Shown here in pieces: positions 1-6,416 of a DNA stretch of 7,570 bases (position 1 is its first letter; every line of letters begins with the position of its first letter). The notes below the pieces were generated by a model that saw nothing but the letters and a program-made list of their open reading frames with translations, did no database searches and was not told the origin of the DNA. This stretch comes from an uncultured Lachnospiraceae bacterium (lineage in GTDB: Bacteria > Bacillota > Clostridia > Lachnospirales > Lachnospiraceae): the NCBI GenBank assembly GCA_958446555.1, contig CAUCWU010000108.1, positions 1 to 7,570 on the forward strand. Direction: 5' to 3'. Position numbers and translations under genes: made by a program.

Positions 1-12
1 TCTATCATCCAT
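1..12 (-). CDS. 5' end of an unidentified divergent gene (partial)
   Basis: On the minus strand an ATG at 12-10 is followed by GAT GAT AGA (Met-Asp-Asp-Arg) and runs off the left edge. It is preceded by AAAGGAG (complement of 20-26) with a 7-nt spacer, which is a near-ideal ribosome binding site and the only reason to call a gene here. Four codons give no clue to its product. It would be transcribed away from coaX, so 13-231 would be a divergent promoter region. I found no convincing -35/-10 pair for it; a TAGAAT hexamer (complement of about 71-78) lacks a matching -35. Confidence 0.5.
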
Positions 13-114
13 ATCTGATCTCCTTTCTACATTTTTCATGGTTTTGCCCAAGTTTCAATCCAATGAGCTGTAATTCTATCATGCCCAATTTGGTGGCTTT
101 CACGCATTCGTGGC

Positions 115-143
115 TTGTTTTTCCTGTTATCGCATGATATCAT
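115..143 (+). promoter_or_regulatory. Candidate sigma-70 promoter of coaX, overlapped by a palindrome
   Basis: TTGTTT (115-120) and TATCAT (138-143) are separated by exactly 17 bp. The -10 matches consensus at 5 of 6 positions; the -35 only at 3. Transcription would start near 150, right at the foot of the leader hairpin. The -10 lies inside a perfect 12-bp palindrome, CATGATATCATG (133-144), which could be an operator. This is prediction from sequence only. Confidence 0.45.
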
Positions 144-151
144 GATGATAC

Positions 152-211
152 CAGGGTCAAAAGCTCCAAGCCGTTCGTACTTGCACTAAAGGCTTAGAGC
201 TTGGAACCCTG
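152..211 (+). promoter_or_regulatory. Long imperfect hairpin in the coaX leader
   Basis: Arms 152-172 and 191-211 are complementary at 17 of 21 positions, with an internal 3-nt mismatch block (158-160 against 203-205), one A/C mismatch (167/196) and an 18-nt loop. It would lie at the very 5' end of the coaX transcript and stop about 20 nt before the start codon. No T-tract follows the 3' arm, so it is not a standard intrinsic terminator. It could be a 5' stabilising stem, a regulatory leader or a DNA operator. I do not recognise a known riboswitch class. Confidence 0.5.
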
Positions 212-231
212 ATACAGAAAGGTAGGCTTTT

Positions 232-1005
232 ATGATTATTGCAGTTGATATTGGAAATACAAACATTGTAGTTGGTGGAATTGAACATGACCAAGTTTTG
301 TTTACAGAGCGTCTCTCAACCCGCACCGATAAAACAGAACTTGAATATGCCATTGATTTTAAATTGATCTTTGAACTTTATCATGTTTCTGACTCGCAGG
401 TTGAGGGAAGCATCATCTCTTCGGTTGTCCCTCCGTTATCGAATATTATTAAGACAGCTTTGGCAAAGCTGATTCCAACTGAGCCTCTTGTTGTTGGCCC
501 TGGTGTCAAAAATGGACTTTCAATTCGCATTGATAACCCTGCTCAGCTAGGAAGTGATCTTGTTGTGACGGCAGTTGCCGCTATCGCTGAATACCCAGTC
601 CCTTCTATCGTAATCGATATGGGGACGGCCACAACTTTTTCAGTTATCAATAGCAAAAAACAATACATCGGCGGTGCAATCGTACCTGGTGCCGCAGTTG
701 CACTAAACTCACTCTCCTCTCAGACCTCACAGCTACCATTTATCAGTCTTGAAGCGCCAAAGCATGTAATTGGAAGCAATACAATTGACTGCATGAAAAG
801 CGGATCTCTTTTTGGAAATGCTGCGATGATTGACGGCATGATTCGGCGTATCCGATCTGAGCTTGGTGAACATGCGATTGTTGTTGCCACCGGTGGCATT
901 TCCCCTGCCATTTTGCCTTACTGCGAAGAAACGATCGCCTACGATCCCGATTTGATGTTAAAGGGACTTTCACTCATCTATAAAAAAAATCAAGTAGCTC
1001 GCTAG
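232..1005 (+). CDS. coaX: Type III pantothenate kinase (CoaX)
   Basis: This cytoplasmic enzyme of 257 residues phosphorylates pantothenate to 4'-phosphopantothenate, the first step of coenzyme A synthesis. It belongs to the ASKHA fold, and the family marks are present in order: DIGNTN at residues 6-11 (first phosphate loop), GPGVKNG at 89-95, GSDL at 107-110 carrying the Asp (109) that corresponds to the family's catalytic base, DMGTATT at 129-135 (second phosphate motif), GGAIVPG at 147-153, and TGGIS near the C-terminus. Length is normal. The usual G-A-D-R of the catalytic loop reads G-S-D-L here. The start ATG is preceded by AAAGG (218-222) with a 9-nt spacer. It appears to be transcribed alone; no other CoA gene is in the window. 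Family knowledge: type III kinases are usually not feedback-inhibited by CoA, so the structured leader may matter for control (inference). Confidence 0.96.
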   Translation: MIIAVDIGNTNIVVGGIEHDQVLFTERLSTRTDKTELEYAIDFKLIFELYHVSDSQVEGSIISSVVPPLSNIIKTALAKLIPTEPLVVGPGVKNGLSIRIDNPAQLGSDLVVTAVAAIAEYPVPSIVIDMGTATTFSVINSKKQYIGGAIVPGAAVALNSLSSQTSQLPFISLEAPKHVIGSNTIDCMKSGSLFGNAAMIDGMIRRIRSELGEHAIVVATGGISPAILPYCEETIAYDPDLMLKGLSLIYKKNQVAR

Positions 1006-1027
1006 TATAAGAGCTACAGTTGCCGGG

Positions 1028-1056
1028 TTGCAAACGTCTTTTTCCAGTGATAAAAT
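1028..1056 (+). promoter_or_regulatory. Candidate sigma-70 promoter of the ferredoxin-like remnant
   Basis: TTGCAA (1028-1033) and TAAAAT (1051-1056) are spaced by 17 bp, matching consensus at 4/6 and 5/6 positions. Predicted start of transcription is near 1063. The TTG at 1028 that could open the following reading frame is the -35 box itself, which argues that the real start codon is further down. Together with the terminator at 1297-1343 it would define a transcript of about 280 nt. Confidence 0.5.
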
Positions 1057-1075
1057 AATTAAAAACGATACTACT

Positions 1076-1321
1076 ATGAGCAGGCAAACGGATATGCAAA
1101 ACGATAACATGTTAACCGATTCTTCTGAAAAATTTTCAGAAATTTCGTTCTCACTCGAAGAAGTTCCTTGCAGTGTACAGCCGCTTACCTTCGATGATTC
1201 TCTGTGCATCGGCTGCGGAAACTGTGCCCGTGTCTGTCAGTGTGATATTCTCTTTCCATCTGATCAACAGGGGACACACCCAATTGTAAACTTTTTAAAA
1301 AGGCCACCCACTACCGGTTAA
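1076..1321 (+). pseudogene. Truncated 4Fe-4S ferredoxin-like protein (one cluster motif left)
   Basis: The frame encodes a polar N-terminal stretch with no recognisable similarity, then a typical first half of a 4Fe-4S ferredoxin: DDSLCIGCGNCARVCQCDIL, with the four ligand cysteines in CxxCxxCxxxC spacing (codons within about 1205-1237). The segment ending GTHPIV resembles bacterial two-cluster ferredoxins in which a second cysteine motif (of the kind ECWYCGxCVxxC) follows directly. Here it is absent: after GTHPIV the frame runs into the terminator stem and stops in its loop (TAA at 1319-1321). I therefore read it as a 3'-truncated gene. The start is uncertain: ATG at 1076, 1094 or 1109 are in frame, and none has a strong ribosome binding site (AGG at 1082-1084 would serve 1094). 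Alternatively it is a functional one-cluster small protein; the separate candidate promoter keeps that open. Confidence 0.6.
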
Positions 1322-1343
1322 ATCAGTAGCGGGTGGCCTTTTT
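1297..1343. terminator. Bidirectional intrinsic terminator
   Basis: An 18-bp stem pairs 1297-1314 with 1326-1343, with one A/C mismatch and an 11-nt loop. The GC-rich core GGCCACCC is flanked by an A-run on the left and a T-run on the right, so it makes a terminator on either strand. It ends the coaX/ferredoxin side on the plus strand and the solute-binding protein operon on the minus strand, 61 nt past that gene's stop codon. Confidence 0.9.
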
Positions 1344-1404
1344 AATTTACCTTAGAATTGAATTTTTATTTCAAAGATTTTGATTCAAAACTACTCAAGA
1401 TTTT

Positions 1405-3057
1405 TTATTCAGCTGCCTTCTGAGCCTCCGGAAGCTTGGTGCTGTTTCCAGCCTGGAATGCTTCCAGTCTCTCATCAATAACATCCTGATAACCCTGATC
1501 TAAGTACTCCTGTGCATACTGCTCATACAGTGCGTCAAATTCTTCTGGTGCACACATGGTCAGCGCATCTCTGTACTCCTTGTACAGCTCGCCTAAAGTA
1601 TTCTGATACTCGGACTGAGCACCGATTACTACGGAGAACTGGCAGTCACTTAAACCATACTGCTCAGCGATTGCAAGACGATCATAGTAGTACTGAGTGA
1701 TATCCTCGGTGAAGTTCTGTGGCAGATCCTGCGGAGTATCAGCCTTGATGTTCTGCTCAACAGTATCAAAGGTTCTCTTCTCCTTTACGATACACCAGTA
1801 ATCCTTGCTGTTGTTGTAGCCCTGCTTGTACTCGCCATCGTAATCACTAACGGTAACTGGGTTTCCGTCGTCATCTAAGTTGTAGTTCTCGCCCTCAATA
1901 CCCCACTGGAAGGTGTACAAGTTTTCTGGCTGGCTTAACCACTCCATGTACATCCATGCAGCCTTTAACTCATCATCAGTAGCGGTGTTGGAGAAACCAA
2001 CGATCATACCGAATGGGTTCTCTGCTCTCCATGCTGGAGCAGTAACGATACCATCATCACCAGACTCATCAATCTCAGAATAGATTGGGGTGATTGCTAA
2101 CTTTCCATCTGGATTCTGATCATAGAATGCGTTCAGGAAATCGGTGCTTGCACTTACATAACCGCTGTAGCTGTAGCTCTTGCCGTTTACGAAGTTTGCC
2201 TTTGCAGTCTCGGAATCGATGATATAATACTCTGGATCGGTAATACCCAGGTTGTAATCCTCATTTGCTCTCTTTAACAGGTTGTAGTTTGGCTCCCATC
2301 CAAGTGCCGGGATGTTATAATCGCCGTACATAGCCCACTCTTCCTCGTTGCAAGGATAGGTTCTGTATGCCTGGTTCTGATCGGAACCAACACCAGTAAG
2401 CATTGCGCCTCCGCCTGGATGCTCACAGATGCCTGCATCCATAATCTTCTGCATTGCATCAAGATACTCGGCACGACCCTGCGGTACATGATTATATCCA
2501 ACTTCCTCTAACCAGTCCATACGAACGAAGGTTTGGAAGGAATAAACGGTATCATAATATGGTCTCTCAGCCAGTGCAAAGTAGGTGTCGCCGCCAAGTG
2601 TGCTGTACATCAGACGTCCGCCCTCTTCCATGGATGCGTAGTAGGTTGGTGCTACTTCCTTGAAATCGTCCATGCTAAAGGTTGTCAGATAACCATCATC
2701 TGCCCACTGAGCTACCTTCGGGTAGTCATACTCCATCAGGATGGTCGGCAGGTTCTGATCTGCTGCAAGCAGTGCGTAGGATGTCATAACATCACTTCTG
2801 GTAATCGGAACGTACTCAACCTTGATGTTGTACTGATCACCAAAGTTCTCCTGAATCCAACCGGTCCAATAGTTGTTGGAAACATCCGGAACACCTTCAG
2901 CACCTCTGTCGTAAACTGGAACTCTCAGAGTCACGGTTTCTGCGAATGGTTCCCAGTTTGTTGTGGATGTTGCTTCATCTGCCATTGCCGGAATGCATCC
3001 TGCTACCATAGCACCTGCCATTGATACAGCGAAGACTTTGCGAAGATTCTTTTTCAT
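1405..3057 (-). CDS. ABC sugar transporter, extracellular solute-binding protein
   Basis: This 550-residue binding protein captures the substrate outside the membrane and delivers it to the two permeases encoded upstream. Length and style (for example WTGWIQENFGD near residues 64-74 and many surface aromatics and acidic residues) fit the large LplA/YtcQ-type oligosaccharide-binding proteins of Firmicutes. The N-terminus is a secretion signal: MKKNLRK, a hydrophobic core, then VAGC ending at Cys21, an acceptable lipobox; AMA-DE just after it would also suit signal peptidase I, so lipid anchoring is likely but not certain. The start at 3057 was chosen over an upstream in-frame start (3120) because AAAAGGAGG lies 9 nt before it and the signal peptide begins there. 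It is the last gene of the operon, 152 bp after the second permease, followed by the terminator at 1297-1343. The substrate is not identifiable; pectin- or hemicellulose-derived oligosaccharides are typical for the family. Confidence 0.9.
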   Translation of the reverse strand: MKKNLRKVFAVSMAGAMVAGCIPAMADEATSTTNWEPFAETVTLRVPVYDRGAEGVPDVSNNYWTGWIQENFGDQYNIKVEYVPITRSDVMTSYALLAADQNLPTILMEYDYPKVAQWADDGYLTTFSMDDFKEVAPTYYASMEEGGRLMYSTLGGDTYFALAERPYYDTVYSFQTFVRMDWLEEVGYNHVPQGRAEYLDAMQKIMDAGICEHPGGGAMLTGVGSDQNQAYRTYPCNEEEWAMYGDYNIPALGWEPNYNLLKRANEDYNLGITDPEYYIIDSETAKANFVNGKSYSYSGYVSASTDFLNAFYDQNPDGKLAITPIYSEIDESGDDGIVTAPAWRAENPFGMIVGFSNTATDDELKAAWMYMEWLSQPENLYTFQWGIEGENYNLDDDGNPVTVSDYDGEYKQGYNNSKDYWCIVKEKRTFDTVEQNIKADTPQDLPQNFTEDITQYYYDRLAIAEQYGLSDCQFSVVIGAQSEYQNTLGELYKEYRDALTMCAPEEFDALYEQYAQEYLDQGYQDVIDERLEAFQAGNSTKLPEAQKAAE

Positions 3058-3209
3058 AGTAAAATTCCTCCTTTTATTTTGTATTACAGTCCACTCAGCT
3101 TTTGACCGATCAGTGCACATAGGCCTAGGCTTTATGAACTGTAATTACGCATCATTATTTGATTACCCTTTGTTGTCAAACCCTTTGATGTCGCCCTTTT
3201 TATAGCCGA
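3058..3209 (-). promoter_or_regulatory. Intercistronic leader of the binding-protein gene, with possible internal promoter
   Basis: This 152-bp gap contrasts with the 15-nt gap between the two permease genes. A perfect TTGACA (complement of 3174-3179) stands 17 bp from AATGAT (complement of 3151-3156, 4/6), a plausible weak internal promoter. An inverted repeat TTACAGT/ACTGTAA (3084-3090 and 3138-3144) could fold the leader just ahead of the ribosome binding site. The hexamer CCCTTT (plus strand) occurs at 3166, 3181, 3194 and 3214. An internal promoter or stabilising leader would give the binding protein a higher level than the permeases, which is common in ABC importers (inference). Confidence 0.35.
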
Positions 3210-4127
3210 TTAGCCCTTTACAGCTCCGATCATAACGCCCTTAACGAAATACTTCTGTAAGAACGGATATACACAGATAATCGGGATGGTTACGAACATG
3301 ATACAAGCTGCCTGAAGTACCTCAGGTGTACTAGTAACAACTACCTCACCAGAAAGCTGTGCTGTCTGCGCCTCTGATGCAGAGGAAACAAGCTGGGACA
3401 GCTTATACTGAACCATCTTTAAAGACTCAGAACGGATATAGTATTTGTTATCTGCATATGCATTCCAACGACCTACTGCATAGAACAAAGACAATGTTGC
3501 CAAAATTGGCTTTGACAGTGGGAGAACAATCTTCCAGATGATCTGGAAATTGGTTGCACCGTCAAGGAATGCTGCCTCCTCCAAGCTGTCCGGGATATTG
3601 GACTGGAAGTAGGTCTTCATGATCAACATGTTATATGGTGCATAAATCAATGGAAGAATCAATACCCATACGGTGTCGAGCATATGTAAATCAGAATACA
3701 GAAGGTAAGTAGGAATCAAACCTGCACTGAAATACATAGGAAACATCAGGATAAAGGTAAAGAATGTTCTTCCCTTTAATCTCTTTCTTGACAGTGGATA
3801 AGCTGCACATGTACAAGCAATCATACCCAATAAGGTAAATAAAAGTGTTACAATTACACTGTAGATGAAGGAACGAACCATAGATCCGTCCTCAAAAATG
3901 GACGTATACGCATCCAGATTAAATCCGATTGGCCAAAAGCTAACTCTCTTTGCAAGAACTGCTGTGTTGCTGGAAACGGATTTCGCCAGCAAGTGAATAA
4001 ACGGAATAACACAGGTCGCACACAGGATCACAAGGATGACCACCATCACGACGTCGCTGACATGAAATTTATTTATGGCTCTGCTGCCATCAGTAACAAC
4101 GTCATTTTCTTTGTTTTTCTTTGCCAT
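3210..4127 (-). CDS. ABC sugar transporter permease, LplC/YtcP (CarB-type) family
   Basis: This is a 305-residue inner-membrane permease, the second of the pair forming the sugar channel. After a charged cytoplasmic N-terminus come about six hydrophobic segments (roughly residues 26-46, 85-110, 121-144, 151-172, 207-222 and 272-289). The EAA loop that docks the ATPase is EEAAFLDGATNFQIIWKIVL (residues 183-202). The C-terminus, YPFLQKYFVKGVMIGAVKG, is the hallmark ending of this subfamily. The stop codon of the upstream permease lies within this gene's ribosome binding site (TAAGGAGG, complement of 4138-4145), 10 nt before the ATG, so the two are translationally coupled and probably made in equal amounts. 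No nucleotide-binding protein is encoded nearby; such importers in Firmicutes normally share a general MsmX-type ATPase encoded elsewhere. Confidence 0.95.
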   Translation of the reverse strand: MAKKNKENDVVTDGSRAINKFHVSDVVMVVILVILCATCVIPFIHLLAKSVSSNTAVLAKRVSFWPIGFNLDAYTSIFEDGSMVRSFIYSVIVTLLFTLLGMIACTCAAYPLSRKRLKGRTFFTFILMFPMYFSAGLIPTYLLYSDLHMLDTVWVLILPLIYAPYNMLIMKTYFQSNIPDSLEEAAFLDGATNFQIIWKIVLPLSKPILATLSLFYAVGRWNAYADNKYYIRSESLKMVQYKLSQLVSSASEAQTAQLSGEVVVTSTPEVLQAACIMFVTIPIICVYPFLQKYFVKGVMIGAVKG

Positions 4128-4142
4128 GACAACTCACCCTCC

Positions 4143-5090
4143 TTATAATAATCCTTCCTCGCCAAGCATCTTTGCTACACGGTCAGCTAAGATAACGAGT
4201 ACAAGTCCTACCAGAGACTGGAACAAACCTACTGCAGTTGCCATACTAAACTTTGCGCTTGCAAGACCCTTGTCATAAATGTAGATTGCAAGCTGATAAG
4301 AGAAGTCCTTAACCTGCGTATTTCCGAACTGATCCAGACGCTCGTAGTTACTTCCCATAACCTTACCAAGATTCATGATCAGCAAAGTAACAACGGTTCC
4401 CTTGATACCAGGAAGAGTGATATGCCACATACGCTTCCAACGACCTGCACCGTCGATCATGGCTGCCTCATAAAGCTCGCCGCTGATACCGGTAATTGCT
4501 GCCAGATAAATGATGGTGCCCCAGCCCATTCCCTGCCATACACCGATTAGCAGATAGGTAACTGCCCAGTGCCATTTCTCTGTCAGGAATGGAATACCTG
4601 TTTGGATGATGCCTGCATTCATTAAGAATACGTTTACCATACCAGTTGATGGACGGAACATCTGATAAGCAACACTTCCGACGATAACCCAAGAAAGGAA
4701 GTGAGGCAGATAAAGAATTGTCTGCGTAACCTTCTTAAAACGTGGAAAGCGAAGTTCATTTAAGATCAAAGCTAAGATGATTGGCATTGGGAATCCAACA
4801 ACCAAATCCAATAAGTTGAATGCGATGGAACTCTTTAATGCACGGATAAAGTCTTTATCCTTGAATACCTTCTGGAAGGTTCCCCATCCAACCCATTTAC
4901 TTTCGGCATAACCCTTTGCAGGTTTATAGTCCATAAATACCATACGAATGCCGCCATATGATGCATAATTGAAGATCACAACTAAAGCAACCGGAATTAA
5001 TAACAATAAATACAACTGCCAATCCCGTTTCAAAGCATTTGCCCAGGTCGTTTTTGTCTTTACGACCTTGTTACTTGTCGCTTTTGCCAT
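4143..5090 (-). CDS. ABC sugar transporter permease, LplB/YteP family
   Basis: This is a 315-residue inner-membrane permease and the first gene of the importer operon. A basic N-terminus is followed by a membrane segment (LYLLLLIPVALVVIF, 27-41) and then further hydrophobic segments, including 88-112, 124-145, 176-200, 230-242 and 284-302. The EAA loop is EAAMIDGAGRWKRMWHITLP (residues 208-227), and GMGWGTIIYLAAIT (187-200) just before it is typical of the LplB branch. The start at 5090 is preferred over an upstream in-frame start (5132) because AAGAGGAG (complement of 5098-5105) sits 7 nt before it and the protein then begins MAKATSNK, as in relatives with short basic N-termini. It pairs with the permease immediately downstream; the divergent AraC-type gene is its likely regulator. 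Confidence 0.95.
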   Translation of the reverse strand: MAKATSNKVVKTKTTWANALKRDWQLYLLLLIPVALVVIFNYASYGGIRMVFMDYKPAKGYAESKWVGWGTFQKVFKDKDFIRALKSSIAFNLLDLVVGFPMPIILALILNELRFPRFKKVTQTILYLPHFLSWVIVGSVAYQMFRPSTGMVNVFLMNAGIIQTGIPFLTEKWHWAVTYLLIGVWQGMGWGTIIYLAAITGISGELYEAAMIDGAGRWKRMWHITLPGIKGTVVTLLIMNLGKVMGSNYERLDQFGNTQVKDFSYQLAIYIYDKGLASAKFSMATAVGLFQSLVGLVLVILADRVAKMLGEEGLL

Positions 5091-5290
5091 AGTTAGTCTC
5101 CTCTTTTCTGTTTTTATAGTGCAATTTGTCACACTTGATTGTCTTTATTTTATCACACCCTATCATTTTTTCTAATCAAAGCTTATCGTATACTATGCAA
5201 TTCCGACCATTTTTATATATTTTTCACAGAAGCTAGTCATTTTTTGTAACAACCATTCTATGGATATCAACTATTTGGGGCTGTTTTGAT
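5091..5290 (-). promoter_or_regulatory. Control region of the importer operon (candidate promoter and paired repeats)
   Basis: This AT-rich region lies between the divergent importer and regulator genes. A related 12-bp sequence occurs twice in the same orientation: AATTTGTCACAC (5123-5134) and ATTTTATCACAC (5147-5158), 10 of 12 identical and 24 bp apart. Paired direct half-sites are typical of AraC-family operators. Two minus-strand promoter candidates exist: TTAGAA-17 bp-TAAAAT (complement of 5170-5175 and 5147-5152), and a TATAAA (complement of 5113-5118) without a -35. The second would place the repeats where an AraC-type activator binds, but leaves a leader of only about 16 nt. Neither is secure. 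Confidence 0.35.
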
Positions 5291-5319
5291 TTGACAAAGA
5301 TGAACGATTCAGTTAAAAT
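5291..5319 (+). promoter_or_regulatory. Sigma-70 promoter of the AraC-family regulator
   Basis: A perfect TTGACA (5291-5296) and TAAAAT (5314-5319, 5/6) are spaced 17 bp apart. Start of transcription is expected near 5326, giving a leader of about 50 nt with GGAG at 5367-5370, 6 nt before the ATG. It is the best promoter in the window and suggests basal constitutive expression of the regulator. Confidence 0.75.
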
Positions 5320-5376
5320 AAAACTATCCCTAACAGATGATTTTGCATAAAATCGACATTATTAACGGAGTACACT

Positions 5377-6318
5377 ATGGCAAAACAAAAAAATATTATT
5401 ACCGAATTTCGAAACTATCCGCTGCGAGTTGAGTTTCCGATCTTACTGTTAACTGGAAATCAGTGGTGGATTTCTGATATTCCAAGTGAAAATCTGCACT
5501 TTCATAACTGTCTTGAGATCGGCCTGTGCCATGAAGGAGAAGGCACACTGATCATTCAAAAAAAGTGCTATCATTTTTCAGCCGGGGATATCACTTTTAT
5601 TGCAAGAAACATTCCTCACACAACCTACAGCGCACCGGGCACTCAGAGCCGCTGGACCTACCTCTTTGTAGATCCACAGGAACTTCTTGATCCGCTGACA
5701 GGAGGATATGCCAAGCAAACCTCTGAAATTCTTCGAAAGTTAACCACAGTACTTTTGATTCCAGCAGGTCACAGCCCGTCTATCTCCTTCTATTTTAATC
5801 AGATTTGCTACTCACTCCAAGAAAAGCCTGCCAATCATCATCTAAAGGTACGTTCTGATTTTCTTTCACTGATGATCGACACTGTCCGTTTCTTGCCTGA
5901 TAAGCTTTCTGCACCAGAGACACCTGAAAGTGCCTCTACCTTATCCATCGTTCCAGCACTTGAGTATATCAAGCAAAATTATATGACAAGTTTCTCAATG
6001 GATTATCTGGCAGAGCTTTGTGGCTTAAGCCCGACTCATTTTAGGCGAATCTTCAATCTGGCAATGGGGCGAAGTCCGTTAGAATATTTAAATACCGTAC
6101 GTATCAACAAAGCCTGCTATCTGCTTCGATCTACAGAGGATTCGATCTTAAACATCTCCGAGGATGTCGGTTTTCACTCGATATCAAGCTTTAATCGCTA
6201 CTTTAGCCGCATGATCGGAATGTCACCGAGAGAATACCGCTGTTGTGACAGCGAGGATGAGCGCATCCAAAAATCCAAAATCATGAAATTTAACGGTTGG
6301 ATGGAAGCCGAAAAGTAA
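5377..6318 (+). CDS. AraC-family transcriptional regulator (cupin sensor plus two HTH)
   Basis: This 313-residue cytoplasmic DNA-binding regulator has an N-terminal cupin-type ligand-sensing domain (about 15-100) with HFHNCLEIGLCHEGEG (41-56), FSAGD (67-71) and FIARNIPHTTYS (74-85). The C-terminal AraC DNA-binding domain (about 190-290) holds two helix-turn-helix units: SMDYLAELCGLSPTHFRRIF (207-226) and ISEDVGFHSISSFNRYFSRM (260-279), followed by the signature GMSPREYR (281-288). A short charged tail follows. Length is normal for sugar-responsive members of the family. It is divergent from the LplB-type permease gene with 286 bp between start codons, the classic arrangement for a local activator of a sugar importer; that pairing and the identity of the inducer are inference. 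The gene ends directly at the stem of a terminator. Confidence 0.94.
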   Translation: MAKQKNIITEFRNYPLRVEFPILLLTGNQWWISDIPSENLHFHNCLEIGLCHEGEGTLIIQKKCYHFSAGDITFIARNIPHTTYSAPGTQSRWTYLFVDPQELLDPLTGGYAKQTSEILRKLTTVLLIPAGHSPSISFYFNQICYSLQEKPANHHLKVRSDFLSLMIDTVRFLPDKLSAPETPESASTLSIVPALEYIKQNYMTSFSMDYLAELCGLSPTHFRRIFNLAMGRSPLEYLNTVRINKACYLLRSTEDSILNISEDVGFHSISSFNRYFSRMIGMSPREYRCCDSEDERIQKSKIMKFNGWMEAEK

Positions 6319-6357
6319 AAAGTCGCCGCACAGCTTACTGCTATGCGGCGACTTTTT
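6317..6357. terminator. Bidirectional intrinsic terminator between convergent genes
   Basis: A perfect 14-bp stem (6317-6330 with 6344-6357) has the GC core GTCGCCGCA and a 13-nt loop in which AGC/GCT can pair further. A-run and T-run flanks make it work on both strands. The stem begins inside the TAA stop codon of the AraC-family gene and also lies 60 nt past the stop of the branching enzyme gene on the other strand. Confidence 0.92.
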
Positions 6358-6416
6358 TCGCTCTTAAATATCTAGCATCTATCAATGCTTCGTTTCATTT
6401 CAACTTAGCATTTCAC

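Noticed and set aside
970..1209. 79-codon minus-strand frame with hydrophobic segments over the coaX/ferredoxin gap
   Set aside because: It overlaps the coaX end, the candidate promoter and the cysteine-motif frame, and has no ribosome binding site; the hydrophobic look comes from the opposite strand of a polar coding sequence.
1378..1390. Small palindrome TTTTGA-T-TCAAAA beyond the binding-protein stop codon
   Set aside because: AT-rich and short, in a 3' untranslated stretch already followed by a strong terminator; likely chance.
2533..3024. 163-codon plus-strand frame opposite the solute-binding protein gene
   Set aside because: Antisense shadow of a well-supported gene; the protein has no recognisable domain and the frame has no ribosome binding site.
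5115..5135. CRP-like site (TGTGA-N6-GCACT on the minus strand)
   Set aside because: The right half matches TCACA at only 3 of 5 positions, and the left half is better explained by the direct repeat found there.
6374..6389. Small inverted repeat AGCAT/ATGCT between the convergent genes
   Set aside because: Only 5 bp per arm and no T-tract; too weak to call beside the 14-bp terminator stem next to it.
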